A stretch of DNA of 64,000 nucleotides from Bolinopsis microptera (GCF_026151205.1 NC_087072.1:4450084-4514083); one strand, 5' to 3'. Positions 1-10,987 are shown, numbered from the stretch's first letter. Translations and numbers: made by a program. Notes: generated from the sequence alone by a model not told the origin.

Positions 1-537
1 TTAACTTGTTGATATATATTTTGTATGGCAACGCAACGTGAGATTTTAATTGAAGCTGGTAAGGATAATTTGTGTGGAGTGCCAAGATTCCAAGAAAGTT
101 CAAGATTCTACAGCCGAAGTAGTCCCTGCAAGCAGATAAAATTTCTCAAATCTTCCGCAGCAACTACTTTCTGCAAACATCTGCACAGAGCAATTAAAGT
201 TCCCCGACGTGGAATACTTCCGTCGTATAATCCCGGACTTTTCTAATAAACTGTGTAAACGTAATAATATATCGTAGCATACAACCCTTGAGAAATCTAG
301 CTTTGCATCCTGAAAGCCCAAACGAAGCATGGAAATCCACGCCTTCTCGTCACACGTCAAGAATCCCGATGTTTTAATTTTACACCGGTTGCCAATTTAC
401 CAGTTTACCAATTTGAGCAATTAATCAAAATGTGAGAAAAATAGGTCTGATAGACATCTTGAAAATGGTTGCGATGATGATGGTTCTTATTTTGGTTTGA
501 CATAACAGTAAATAAAAACAGACTGTTCCAGAAGTTT
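1..537. other. No gene seen
   Basis: AT-rich sequence. The short open frames on both strands (73 and 86 codons) overlap each other and show no recognisable motif, no splice-site context and no codon bias. I see nothing else in it. Confidence 0.5.
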
Positions 538-626
538 GGGGGGGGGTCCAACTACAAAAAATACGAATACGAATTTCAAATTTTAGGGGTGCGTTCGTAT
601 TTTTTCGTATTTTTTCGTATTTTTTA
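538..626 (+). repeat. G-tract element, copy 1
   Basis: A run of nine G is followed by TCCAACTACAAAAAATACGA, a core containing TTTCAAATTTTAGGGGTGCG, and then three copies of TTCGTATTTTTT-type sequence. A second copy lies at 5334-5442 on the other strand, but with the core reversed relative to the flanks (see findings). It contains no ORF. The repeated AAAAAATACGAA / TTCGTATTTTTT motifs bracket the core as inverted repeats. Confidence 0.7.
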
Positions 627-1232
627 CCAACATTTTTTACTCTAAAAATAAAGAAATATCCCAGAGAAATGGATCTATAAATCCATTGGTTTTCTCCGTT
701 GTATCTTTGTATATTACACTGTATGACATCACAGAAGATAAATAAGATGCAGCAAAACTGGTGAACAAATGAAAATACAATACTACGATTACCTACTAAT
801 TAATAATTGGAGTTTAGCTGCTTGTCAATCTCAAGTAAGCGTATTTATGTCAAAATCACTGGGATATTATCACAATTCAGATATTATTATGTATTAATTG
901 TGATTTATAAAGGTCTTTGAATGCTACATCACAGAATATTATTGCCAAATACGCATTACGCATACTTTTAAAGTCTGGTAAGTTGGGTTCCTAAAACGAA
1001 ATTTAATCAGCTTCGGCTGAACCCATTATATATTATAATATATAGACTATATATGGCACATTCATATTAATATTCTATCAGATCTTTCCTTAGATAAACT
1101 TATTACACAAAGTAGTCATGGTTATAGTAACAGCTTAAATTCCTTAGGATTTAAATAGAGAAAAACTTCAAATTCTCTTAGTGATCTTCAAAACTTCTTT
1201 TGATAGATAAATCTTACAATCTACATCAGACT
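627..1232. other. No gene seen
   Basis: AT-rich non-coding sequence between the G-tract element and the decayed ORF. No convincing frame, repeat copy or splice structure was found. Confidence 0.45.
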
Positions 1233-2112
1233 TCACCCAAACATGATAGTTCTGATGGGTAGAACAAAAGGAGTTAGTGGGTACACGGCAGACAGACGAC
1301 CTGTCAGCCTTGCTGAATATATGCGATGTTGACATGAACAGAGCCTGCCCGCGGAACTTGACAGCTTGCTTGAATCTTTCTTGTCGAACCAGCCCTTGAT
1401 ACCAACAGATACACGTTTACAGTCTTTTCCAAGCGATTCGCATGGCCGAGAAAGTGACACCCTGGCGATACTGTAGCCTTTGATTCTCCTTTGGCGTGTA
1501 TGACCTGCCATTGATGACCGACCGTCGTTCATGAACTTCTCAGCAGCAGTATCAACATGGTACCAACGGCCGTCGGTTGTGAGAACTCCAGTTGACTGGT
1601 TATAAATCTCCATTTCATCATCATCATCATTGGGGGCCTCAAGCTCAGCCTCTTCCCTGTCTTCATCATCAACTAGAGTGTAACAGTCGGGTTCAGTAGG
1701 TATATCGAGTTCGCACCCGGACAGCTTTGTGTGAGCACGAATCATATCCTTCCCCATGTCGATGCCTTCCCTGAGTGCTTTCCTAAGTTTCTTGAGGCTG
1801 GTGTCTCTGCCCTTGTACACCCGTGTTTGGTTGGGATTGGGAATCAGTGTCTTCCCCCGAGTGTGTGCAACGTCATTCGCCACAAGATGGCTGCCTTTCG
1901 CATCAAGCTCAAGGCACCGATTTTTCCTTGCTCTGGCGTCCTTTGTGGAAGCCAGTGCGAAGGAAAGCAAACAATTGTTCGCAAGAGTCGGAAACAAAAT
2001 GCCAGGGAGCAATATCACAGTCCTTGTACTTAGTTGCACATTGGACTAGATAATGAACCATCCCTTCAAGGCCAGTTATAAGGTCCTGGAACGTTGGAGC
2101 CGTGATAAAGTG
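1233..2112 (-). pseudogene. Decayed transposon-type protein gene, frameshifted
   Basis: On the minus strand a 268-codon frame (2039-1233) overlaps an upstream frame (about 2112-1908) that reads HFITAPTFQDLITG and later SDSCEQLFAFLRTGFHKGRQ, then stops. A single frame change near 1925-1935 would join them into one protein. The downstream part has HTRGKTLIPNPNQTRVYKGR, then a lysine-rich stretch, then an acidic run (NDDDDE). The 'SD-CE-LFA-R-GF-GR' block resembles segments of uncharacterised transposon-associated proteins in invertebrates, but I cannot name the family. GC content is clearly above the neighbourhood. The 5' side runs straight into the purine satellite, so the gene is probably also truncated. 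An alternative is a host gene with a sequencing slip. Confidence 0.4.
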
Positions 2113-2150
2113 TTTACCTTTAGCCTTCCGCTTTTCGCAAACATGATCCC

Positions 2151-4594
2151 CTGAAGTGGAGGAGGAGGACTGATGAGGAAAAAGAAGAGGAGGAGGACTG
2201 AGTAAGACTGAGGAGGAAGGGGAGGAGGAGGAGAAGGAGGTGAAGGAGGAGGAGGAGGACTGAGAAGGAAGACGACCATGAGGAGGACGACCATGAGGAC
2301 TGAGGAGGAGGAGGAGGAGTAAAAAGATGATGACTAAGGACGAGGAGGACTGATGACTGAAGACGAGAGCGAGGACGAGGAGGAGGACGACTGATAAGAA
2401 GGGGAAGGAGGAGGAGGAGGAGGACTGGGGAAGAACTGATGAGGAGGAGGTCTTAAGACGAGGAGGACTGAGGACGAGGAGGACTGAGAAGGAAGACGAG
2501 GACGAGGAGGACGACTATGAGGAGGACTGAGGACGAGGACTGAGGAGGGGGAGGAGAACTGGGGGGATGACTGAGGAGGAGAAGGACTGAGACGGACTGA
2601 GGAGGAGGAGGAGGAGTCAAAGGATGAGGACTAAGGACGAGGAGGACTGAAGACGAGAGCGAGGACGAGAAGGAGGCCGACTGATAAGGAGAAGGAGGAG
2701 GATGAGGAGGACTGGGGAAGGACTGATGAGGAGGAGGTCCGGGGGAGGACTGAGGAGGACGAGGACGAGGAGTAGGAGGAGGAGGAGGACTGAGGAGGAG
2801 AAGGAGGAGGGGGAGGAGACTGAGGAGGAGGACTGGGGGAGGACTGAGGAGGAGGAGGACTGAGGAAGGAGGAGGAGGACTGAGAAGGAAGACGAGGACG
2901 AGGAGGACGACTATGAGGAGGACTGAGGACGAGGACTGGGGAGGGGGAGGAGAACTGGGGGCATGACTGAGGAGGAGAAGTACTGAGGACAACTGAAGAG
3001 GAGGAGGAGGAGTAAAAGGATGAGGACTAAGGACGAGGAGGACTGAGGACTGAGGACGAGAGCGAGGACGAGGAGGAGGCCGACTGATAAGAAGGAGAAG
3101 GAGGAGGAGGACTGGGGAAGGACTGATGAGGAGGAGGTCTGGGGGAGGACTGAGGAGGAGGAGGATGACTGAGGAGTAGGAGGAGGACTGAGGAGGAGGA
3201 GGAGGACTGAGGAGGAGGAGGACTGAGGAGGAGGAGGACTGAGGAGGAGAAGGAAGAGGGGGAGGAGACTGAGGAGGAGAACTGGGGAGGACTGAGGAGA
3301 AGGAGGAGGACTGAGGAAGGAGGAGGAGGACTGAGGAGGAGGAGGAGGAGGACTGGGGGAGGACTGATGAGGAGGAGGACTGGGGGAGGACTGAGGAGGA
3401 GGAAGAGGACTGTGGAGGAGGACTCAGGAGGAGGACTCAATAGGAGGACTGAGGAGGAGGACTAAGGACGAGAACGAGGACAACTATGAAGAGGACTGAG
3501 GAGGAGGACTGATGAGGAGAAGGAAGAGGAGAAGGAGGAGGAGGAGGATGAGGAGGACGACTCAGGAGGAGGACGACGACTCAGGAGGACGACTCAGGAG
3601 GAAGAAGACTTAGGAGGAGGAGAAGGAGGAGGAGGAGGAGGACTGGGGAAGGACTGATGAGAAGGAGGTCTAAAGACGAGGAGGACGGAGGACGAGGAGG
3701 ACTGAGAAGGAAGACGCGGACGAGGAGGACGACTATGAGGAGGACTGAGGACGAGGACTGAGGAGGGGAGGAGAACTGGGGGGATGACTGAGGAGGAGAA
3801 GGACTGAGGATGACTGAGGAGGAGGAGGAGGAGTAAAAGGATGAGGACTGAGGACGAGGAGGACTGAGGACGAGAGCGAGGACGAGGAGGAGGCCGACTG
3901 ATAAGAAGGAGAAGGAGGAGGATGAGGAGGACTGGGGAAGGACTGATGAGGAGGAGGTCTGGGGGAGGACTGAGGAGGAGGAGGAGGAGGAGGATGAGGA
4001 GGAGGATGACTGAGGAGGAGGAGGATGACTGAGGAGGAGGAGGATGACTGATAAAGAGGAGGTCTGGGGGAGGACTGAGGAGGAGGAGTTCAGGAGTAGG
4101 AGGAGGAGGAGGACTGAGGAGGAGAAGGAGGAGGGGGAGGAGACTTAGGAGGAGGACTGGGGGAGGACTGAGGAGGAGGAAGACTGAGGAAGGAGGAGGA
4201 GGACTGAGGAGGAGGAGGAGGACTGGGGGAGGACTGAGGAGGAGGATGAGGACTGGGGAGGAGGAGGATGAGGAGGAGGACTCAGGAGGAGGAGGGGGAA
4301 TACTTAAGAGGAGGAGAAGGAGGACTGGTGAGAAGGAGTTCAGGAGTAGGAGGAGGAGGACTGAGGAGGAGAAGGAGGAGGGGGAGGAGACTTAGGAGGA
4401 GGAGGAGGAGGAATACTTAAGAGGAGGAGAAGGAATACTTAGGAGGAGGAGAAGGAGGACTGATGAGAAGGAGGAGGAGGACTGAGGAGGAGGACTCAGA
4501 GGACTCAGGAGGAAGAAGACTTAGGAAGAGAAGAAGGAGGAGGAGGAAGACTCAGGAGGAAGAAGACTTAGGATGAGGAGGAGGAGGAGGACTC
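2151..4594. repeat. 2.4 kb purine-strand minisatellite
   Basis: Nearly all bases on the plus strand are purines. The array is built from variants of GAGGAGGAGGACTGAGGAGG and GACTGGGGGAGGACTGATGA. Longer higher-order units recur, for example the block GACTGAGGACGAGAGCGAGG (with variants) near 2355, 2650, 3055 and 3863. The Pro/Ser/Leu-rich minus-strand open frames inside it are by-products of the CTC/TCC repeats and not genes. Pure homopurine tracts of this size can form triplex (H-) DNA and are prone to replication slippage. Confidence 0.9.
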
Positions 4595-5333
4595 AAGCCA
4601 ATGATAAGCATGTGTCACGATACAAATGTACTTTACTATACATTTAAGGTGCAGTGTACTATAGTGATATTATGGTATGTTTAAAGACCGGACCACAAAA
4701 TATAACCCGGCACCTAGTGTTGTACTAATACATAATAACAAGTAACAGGGATAAAATCAATGAGCAGAAACAATCGATTTCACAAGAGGCGAAAGCACTC
4801 GGGTCTGGGAGTACATGATAACTCCAACTAGTAGTGAGCATACTAGCCCCTGCAGTGGAAAAACACATAAAACATACTAATGAAATGTCCAATTGGTTCG
4901 TTTTCTCATCACAAAATATATCATACGTATTATGTAGGGGTTCTGGTTGAATTATATCACTTCTGAGAGGTTTTAGAGATCGATTCTGTAAATTTCTCAA
5001 TTTTGGCCTCATCAACCCTCATATCGGAAATCGGGTTGTACCCCCCCACCCCCCCCCCCCCCCCCCCGGCCCCCCCAGTTAAATGGACCAATTTCCAATA
5101 AAACATAAAATTGATCAGAATATATCCCAAATTTTAATTTAAAAAACGATAAAGAGGGAGCGACTTTCAAAATTTTGTGTGAGTTCATCGTTTTTGTTGT
5201 TGCACCCCCAGGTTTTATGTATGATACATGATGGTTTACATATTATTTTAATGTTTCTTCACTGCTAAGTTGAGCTTAGATCTGATTAATTACGAAGATG
5301 TGTGATCTTCTATTTATCAAAATGACGATTTGT
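4595..5333. other. No gene seen; C-tract at 5041-5072
   Basis: Contains a 96-codon minus frame (5015-4725) with no recognisable feature, and a broken run of about 30 C at 5041-5072. The C run separates two stretches of unremarkable AT-rich DNA. Confidence 0.4.
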
Positions 5334-5411
5334 AAAAAATACGAAAAAATACGAAAAAATACGAATACGAATTTGAAATTTTAGGGGTGCGTTCGTATTT
5401 TTTGTAGTTGG

Positions 5412-5442
<31 letters not shown>
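5334..5442 (-). repeat. G-tract element, copy 2 (core inverted)
   Basis: Reads GTAAAAAATACGAAAAAATA, then the core with TTTGAAATTTTAGGGGTGCG, then TTTTTTGTAGTTGGA and about 30 C. The two ends are the reverse complement of copy 1 (538-626), but the core is in the same plus-strand orientation as in copy 1. The core is therefore inverted relative to the flanks between the two copies. Confidence 0.7.
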
Positions 5443-5446
<4 letters not shown>

Positions 5447-5775
5447 GTTTGTATTTAAATATGAATGAAAATCCAGTACACATAAATGACAGGACCCCCA
5501 GTTTTGGCAAAATTAGAGTGATCCCGGTCCCAGACAAATTCTGCTACCTGCTGTCTCAGTGATCTCATCCAAAGACCAGAGATCGATCAGTTGATTTCCA
5601 AATCGATGATCACGATCACAAAAAAGGCGGCTTTTTTAAAGTATGAACGATGAATGATTGACACAGCACAGAAGTACAGCTAGTAGTAATTGTATAATCC
5701 TTATTCCAATTTTAAATGAATAATATCCTTCAACTCCTAAAAGCACTGACTCTGATATTTGTGTGGTAAACTAAC

Positions 5776-6169
5776 CTTGGCGGATCATGTTGTCCCTCAT
5801 TCCCCAGTACTGGGAGAGTCCTGCCGTGTCCAGTATCTCTACTTTACACAATCTTCCTCGGACCTCTATTTCCTTGTGATCCTTGCTGTATTTCGTCGGA
5901 ATGTATTCGTCCGAAAACTGTAAGATACTTGGGTTTAACCAACAAAAAACTATTACACAAATCACAATATGACACGACGTAAAATAACTTATCAAGTACT
6001 TCTACAGTAATGATCATAAAATATTACATCCAAAATATATGAGCAGTATATTAAATAACCAGTTCACCTCGTTAAGGGTCCATTTCTTTATGATGCATGT
6101 TTTGCCAACACTTGCTGCTCCTATCAGAATCACCTGATAGTCGTCCGATATATTGGCAGGACATGCCAT
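5776..6169 (-). CDS. Ras-like small GTPase, 5' exons only
   Basis: Exon 1 is 6169-6068 (ATG at 6169, 34 codons, MACPANISDDYQV...). It carries the P-loop GAASVGKT and ends at a GTGAAC donor. Exon 2 is 5917-5776, in phase, with acceptor TTACAG and donor GTTAGT. It contains the effector-loop threonine (EYIPTKYS) and the G3 motif DTAG followed by a Ras-type MRDNMIRQG. Together they give roughly the first 82 residues of a GTPase fold of about 190. A weak continuation at about 5630-5540 reads AFFVIVIIDLEIN (the expected beta4 'GFLLVYDI-N' position) but then hits a stop. The NKxD (G4) and SAK (G5) motifs were not found before the C-tract element. The gene is either broken or its 3' exons are misassembled or lie outside the window. 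It would bind and hydrolyse GTP in signalling. The subfamily cannot be set from this part. Confidence 0.7.
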
Positions 6170-7497
6170 GACTCCTACTAATGGAAGTAATTACAATTAT
6201 ATAATAATGTAATGTAACGTAGAACGTAATAAAACAATAACATTAATTTCTGAATTGTGATATATTTGAAACTAAATACATATAATGGTCTAATGAAATA
6301 AGTTCAAGCACAATCAATTGTCTAATTCTGTGTGATAAAAGACAAAACATATTAGAAATGTATTGAATGATCTCTTAGCAATCGGTCAGCCTGATAATAA
6401 TAAAAATAGGAGGGCGAAAAATACTACGAGGGGCCTTCATAAGTCGCAAAAATAATTAATAGATGTGATCTGAACAACTTGCCCACAATTTCAGCTTGCA
6501 AATAGAGTTGAAACCTCACGATTTTTAGCAGGGTTGTAAAAAAAAGGAGATTAGAATTTAGGAAATTTAAACATAAATTTCCTCAAACAGAGCTTTCGAC
6601 TAGCAGGTTTCTAGTAACTTATATGTGCGACCTATAAAAGCCTTTTATAAAAAATGGTAATAATAGAAAACATAACAAAAACGTTTGAGGAAAGTGGTCC
6701 AAAAATCGTAGCAGAGTTCAAGCAACAAATGCCAGATAGTAACAAAATTACGTCAATACTATTTCTGTCTTAAAAGATAAAGTGAAAGTTTGGTGATAAT
6801 ATAACACCTGACACTTATGAGTTCTTTATAAGTTCAGAATCAAGCTTGTGAACACGAAAAGCATTTTAGCCCAGAAGTGCAACAGTTACGAGGTTCATTG
6901 TTTTTCAGCCCTTCAGATTGGTGAAGAAATATTATGTTTAATACAACTCAGGAGTTTTGTAATTGCAGTAAATTCAAGCTCTTACTCTGAATATCATATT
7001 CTACTCATCAAAAAATTAACAAGGCAAATGTTTGAAATTTCATTTTAAACAACAACAAGTATTCAAGCAGTCAGGGAGCTAGTGAGCCATGAGGTCCCCC
7101 TAATGTATTACCAGCCAGGTACAGGTAACCTGGGGTCCATTAAAGACTATTTCAACAAGTCTTACAATGTTTTATATATTTAAGAGAACTCATTTCCAAT
7201 CAAGTTATCGTCAACTGTCAACTTGGCTGCAGTATTCTGTCCGTATGGTGCATAATTGTCCTCCTGTGCCTCCGTCTTCCTGTCGCTGTATTCTGTCAAA
7301 CCTGTCCCATACTTCAAGCAAATTTATATTTGACTTTAAATCAACTAATGTCATGTTGAGTTCAACTTATATATAGTAGTACCAATACCAAATACCTTAA
7401 TATAATGGATTATTTTAAATAATTAACTGATTATTACTAAACATTCAATTTTTCTAACGACCAACTTATACATATTCAACGTTCCACATGCCAAATC
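6170..7497. other. No gene seen
   Basis: Region upstream of the Ras-like gene. The short plus-strand frames at 6848-7048 and 7167-7376 lack motifs and coding character. A TAG acceptor-like site just before 6174 hints at a 5' untranslated exon further upstream, which was not located. Confidence 0.4.
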
Positions 7498-7775
7498 TAA
7501 ATTCGATAATTAACTTCATATTAGTGCTGCGTGCTGATAAATGTCCTGGGAATCAATCCACCTACCTAGTGACGATAATATATTTTTGTGTTCAGCTGGT
7601 TTTAGGCCTGTGTGTGCCCCAAAGGTGGTAAATCAGGTGCTAGTAAAGCTCTTACAGGCAACTAGCTTCTTTTGCCAACTGCTTTTGGTTTAAGTACTAA
7701 CCTACGCGACGTCTGGAACCAGAACAGGTATAATTGTAATATCCCATGAGGTCAGCATGCTAAATTATCTCGTTA
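7498..7775 (+). repeat. Dispersed repeat R1, copy 1
   Basis: Aligns along its length with 28960-29210 in opposite orientation. Shared blocks include GGTGCTAGTAAAGCTCTT, TTTGCCAACTGCTTTTGGTT and GTATAATTGTAATATCC. About 250 bp with no ORF, so it is probably a non-autonomous retroposon or MITE. I did not find clear terminal repeats or target duplications. Confidence 0.7.
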
Positions 7776-8094
7776 AATTTCATTTTCCTTAAAAACTATT
7801 TAGAGTTTAGGCCCGGCACCTCGAATTTTTGGCACTTGAGTTGCAGCCAGCAGTAAAAGAATTGAAAATAAATTCCCTTTACATGTTTCCGATCAGAAAA
7901 TTTTCGGTTATATTGACTGTCATGTTGAATATTTAATAAAATTTGTTTTCGTATTTTTTTGTAGAGTTTTTAATATGACGTAGAATTATAGAGCTCTAGA
8001 TTGGTATGGCCTATGTCATGTGCTCGTTCTAGACCTATTCAATGTAAAATACTGGGTAAATATGAGTCTTATGCTGATAACTCTGTTAACCCGC

Positions 8095-8790
8095 ATGTCA
8101 AACCATGTGGAAAGTGTGTCCTGCATATCTGTGTGATCTAGTAACATTTGTTAGTTCGAGTAGCAGAAGAACTTCCTCCTTACACCTACCTGTTGGATCT
8201 ACAAGATCGCACCCAAGAGCGTTTCAGACTGTTGCTCCGAAAATCTGGAACCAACTACCAATTGAAATTAAGACTTGTTCTGATGTTGATCTGTTCAAAA
8301 CATTATTAAAAACTCACCTGTTCAAGAAAAGTTATGGCATGAGCGATTAATTGACAGTATAACTTTATGTTATTTGCTTAAACTGTTTAGGATGCAACCT
8401 AATGTCATGATATTTTTGAACTTATTAGCAATTAGACTGTTAGCTCGCTTCATAAGCATGTCATCTTCGTTCCAAAACTTTTTATGTCCTATGCATACAC
8501 TCCTTGATAGTTATCTTGATCTAATATCTTTGTTTCACACAATAGAGCATAAGTTTTGTGGTTTATCCACTGGGCTTAGATTTTGTGTTTAAGCAACCAA
8601 ATTTTATTATTATTTATTATGCATGCGCGTTCAAAGGACCATGAACCTGAAAGTTCTTTTTATTTGTTAGTAGAGCATCTTGGGCTATAATGGTTCTAAC
8701 AAGTTTATTATCGGATGTTTACTTATATTTATTATGATATTATTATTCATTGTAATAAAATGTAAATTTTGTTTTCCTAAAAATTTTGAT
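8095..8790 (+). mobile_element. 5'-truncated LINE: C-terminal RT end and 3' UTR
   Basis: The 8105-8350 frame (PAYLCDLV...RAFQTVAPKIWNQLPIEIK...FKTLLKTHLFKKS) is the conserved tail that follows the reverse transcriptase of many CR1/Jockey-type elements ('RAF--APK-WN-LP--I------FK--LKTHLF'). The RT core itself is missing. About 300 bp of non-coding sequence follows. It ends in a tail (about 8670-8790, AACAAGTTTATTATCGGATG and AATAAAATGTAAATTTTG) that is shared with the R5 repeats at 26.5 and 28.5 kb. A dead copy. Confidence 0.75.
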
Positions 8791-9410
8791 TTCCTAGTAT
8801 CATCTTTTCTTTCTTCCAATGTGGACTGGTCTTCTCTTAACAATTCCAAAAAAAATGACCTAAATTAACAATGGCAGTGCAAGTCTGTTATTGGTTGAAA
8901 ACAAATGCTTTATTCAGTGGTCTATCTAATTAACTTTGCCAAACGGCTGCTTCAAGTTCAGAGCTGTGAAAGATGTGTAGTAGATTAAGTGAATTATGTC
9001 ACATAGCAATAACAGTATAAATATTGCTGGGTACCCATTCTTACACACCAACTAGCTCTAAAAATTAAGAGAGAGCTCTAGGGTGACTAACAACTGCAGC
9101 CAATTAGATATAATTCCCACACATGCACAGTTAACAGGGCACCCAATCAGCTGTAATCACAAAACAACAACTTCACCCAAATGCTTTTAGATCAAATATT
9201 TAGGGTTGGATGAGGGCTTGTCTCCGCTTGGATCTCATGCTTGAGGAGCATGCTTCATGACTGCTTGTTAGCTCAGATCTTGTGCCTCGAAATGCACTTG
9301 AGACCTTATCACCTATTAGTACCTCATTTTCTTGTTCTCAGTTGTGACAAAATTGTAATGAGCAATACTTAAAATTATTATGATATGTTTGATTTTTTTG
9401 TTAGGGTTCG
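8791..9410. other. No gene seen
   Basis: Unique-looking AT-rich sequence between a LINE remnant and a MITE. No coding frame or repeat copy was recognised. Confidence 0.4.
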
Positions 9411-9413
9411 TTC

Positions 9414-9849
9414 ACATATTACTTAATCAGCTGAGGGGGATTGGGTTCCCAAATGATTACAGTTGATTATGGGGTTTTGGCTGTTGATTACGTAGTCAAC
9501 AATTTTTTAATCCTCTAGAATAATAACAATTTGACAATATTTTAATTCAAATTCCACTCAATTTCACTCTGATAGTGATCAATAGGAATGGATTGGGTAT
9601 CCGGCTGCTAAAGTAAGTAGTTTGGAAGGTGCTTGGCCGGATATCATAATGATTTTGGCTCATCATAATGATCACATAGAAAAAAGTGTTTTCCAGGGAA
9701 ATAAGTCAAAAGGGGGGGGGGGGGAGGGGGGAGGGCCATGATTACCTAATTTAGCTGTCAAGAGGGGGAGGGGTGGGTTTTGATTACAGTTGATTACAGA
9801 GGGGGTAAAAATTGATAAAATATTGATTATGTAATATGTGAATGACCCC
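9414..9849. mobile_element. PIF/Harbinger-like MITE
   Basis: 436 bp flanked by TTA target duplications (9411-9413 and 9850-9852). The ends are inverted repeats: the left reads GGGTTCGTTCACATATTACT and the reverse complement of the right reads GGGGTCATTCACATATTACA. A 3-bp TWA target site and GGG termini fit PIF/Harbinger. The interior has GATTACAGTTGATTA motifs in both halves and a G-rich tract at 9714-9733. A diverged copy sits at 40522-40777. No transposase ORF. Confidence 0.7.
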
Positions 9850-10187
9850 TTATTGTTCGTCATTAAAATTTTGTAGATGGCCCCAACGTTAATGTGCTAT
9901 ATGTTAGTTCAGCCGAATTAATTAAATTATATATCCAAGTCTATTTTTCTAGTTTATTTAGTTGTCATCTGGCGACACAGTATGCAACTTATATTGCAGT
10001 ACCATTTATGAATTAGTTATAATATATCAAAATAATGTCATTGTAATCTTGCATGGCTGAAATGTAACAATTGATTTATGTATGTAATAATTAATTGAAT
10101 TTTAAAATAATACAAAAAAACGTTTCTATACAACTTAGATGCTTCAAATAATACATTAAGAAGATATGGTGGTAAGAGTATCGAATT

Positions 10188-10520
10188 ATGGTAGTCTACA
10201 CCAAGTGTACCAACGGACAGAGAGGCACTCAACTCCTGATCCTCATTCCTCATTCCCACGACCCTGATAACCTGGTGGCTGAGAAATCAGGGTTCAGAAC
10301 AGAATGGAAGCAGTTAGCTGCTGACCAACAGTCAACACCTCTCAGCCACCCATTATCTCCTCGCCGAAACCCTATCTACATGTCACGGATTGTTCACAAG
10401 ACAACAGTGTGTAAGATTCCCCTGAGAGAATGCTGCATGAGGATTAGGGAGTCGTGTCACACAACAAATTTTAAACAATACCTCACTGAATATTCTCTGC
10501 TGAGTAAGCCATACTACTGA
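10188..10520 (+). CDS. Hypothetical protein, 110 aa
   Basis: An open frame starting MVVYTKCTNGQRGTQLLILI and ending SLLSKPYY. Its composition is protein-like, unlike neighbouring frames: a Ser/Pro segment (STPLSHPLSPRRNPIYMSRI) is followed by a cysteine- and arginine-containing block (PLRECCMRIRESC). GC content and codon use are higher than in the flanks. No family was recognised, and no signal peptide or membrane segment is evident. It could be one exon of a larger gene, but no clear acceptor precedes the ATG. It might also be the end of an old element. Confidence 0.4.
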   Translation: MVVYTKCTNGQRGTQLLILIPHSHDPDNLVAEKSGFRTEWKQLAADQQSTPLSHPLSPRRNPIYMSRIVHKTTVCKIPLRECCMRIRESCHTTNFKQYLTEYSLLSKPYY

Positions 10521-10661
10521 CTAATCTCACGACACATAAAGCTCACATTCACTGAATCATCAAGCAAGTAGATTGTGGGAGTTCCATGTCATAAGACTAA
10601 ACCAACTATTACCTCAATTCTCTAGTCTTTTCAGACCCAGAATCATCCACACTATCTGACT

Positions 10662-10971
10662 GAGGGGAATCAGAGGAAGGTCAACAGCCCAGCATCTTGA
10701 ACTGCAAGACGTATCCTTCAACCTCATTCCCCAGAAGACGAGCTTTGAGGTCTCCTAGATTTGTTTATGTAAATTTTGTAGATATTTTACTGTACTATTT
10801 TATATTGTATACAATTTTACGGACGAAATGATCCCAGGGGGGACTCCCAACCCACCGCTTCGGCGGGTAGTTGATGCACCGATCACAAGCAAGAGCCACT
10901 TTGGTCAACTTGCTGTGAGGTGTCTCAGCTACATGGGTTGGGGGTCCCCCCTTTTTTTTTTTTTTTTTTTT
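10662..10971 (+). mobile_element. Retroposed 310-bp insertion with 16-bp target duplication and T tail
   Basis: The 16-mer TCCACACTATCTGACT occurs at 10646-10661 and again at 10972-10987, immediately after a run of about 20 T. The segment between them is therefore an insertion with a target-site duplication of the length expected for LINE-machinery retroposition. Its 5' part is unique sequence and its 3' part is the structured RNA-like segment at 10837-10951. Poly(T) directly at the 3' junction, not poly(A), is unusual. Confidence 0.65.
10837..10951 (+). ncRNA. Candidate structured RNA with closing stem and T-run terminator
   Basis: Positions 10837-10854 pair with 10934-10951 as an 18-bp closing stem (one G-U, otherwise Watson-Crick). 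Inside it, CCGC-TTCG-GCGG (10855-10866) is a UUCG tetraloop hairpin, and CACAAGCAAG ... CTTGCTGTG (about 10884-10918) forms a second bulged hairpin. The closing stem is followed at once by T20+, the layout of an RNA polymerase III transcript or of a SINE body. I do not recognise an Rfam class. Vault or Y RNAs share the general form, but no sequence match was established. A box-B-like GGTTGGGGGTCCC is imperfect. Confidence 0.5.
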
Positions 10972-10987
10972 TCCACACTATCTGACT

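Noticed and set aside
2076-3440. Long Pro/Ser/Leu-rich minus-strand open frames
   Set aside because: They are the complement of the purine satellite; codon content follows the repeat and there are no start, splice or domain features.
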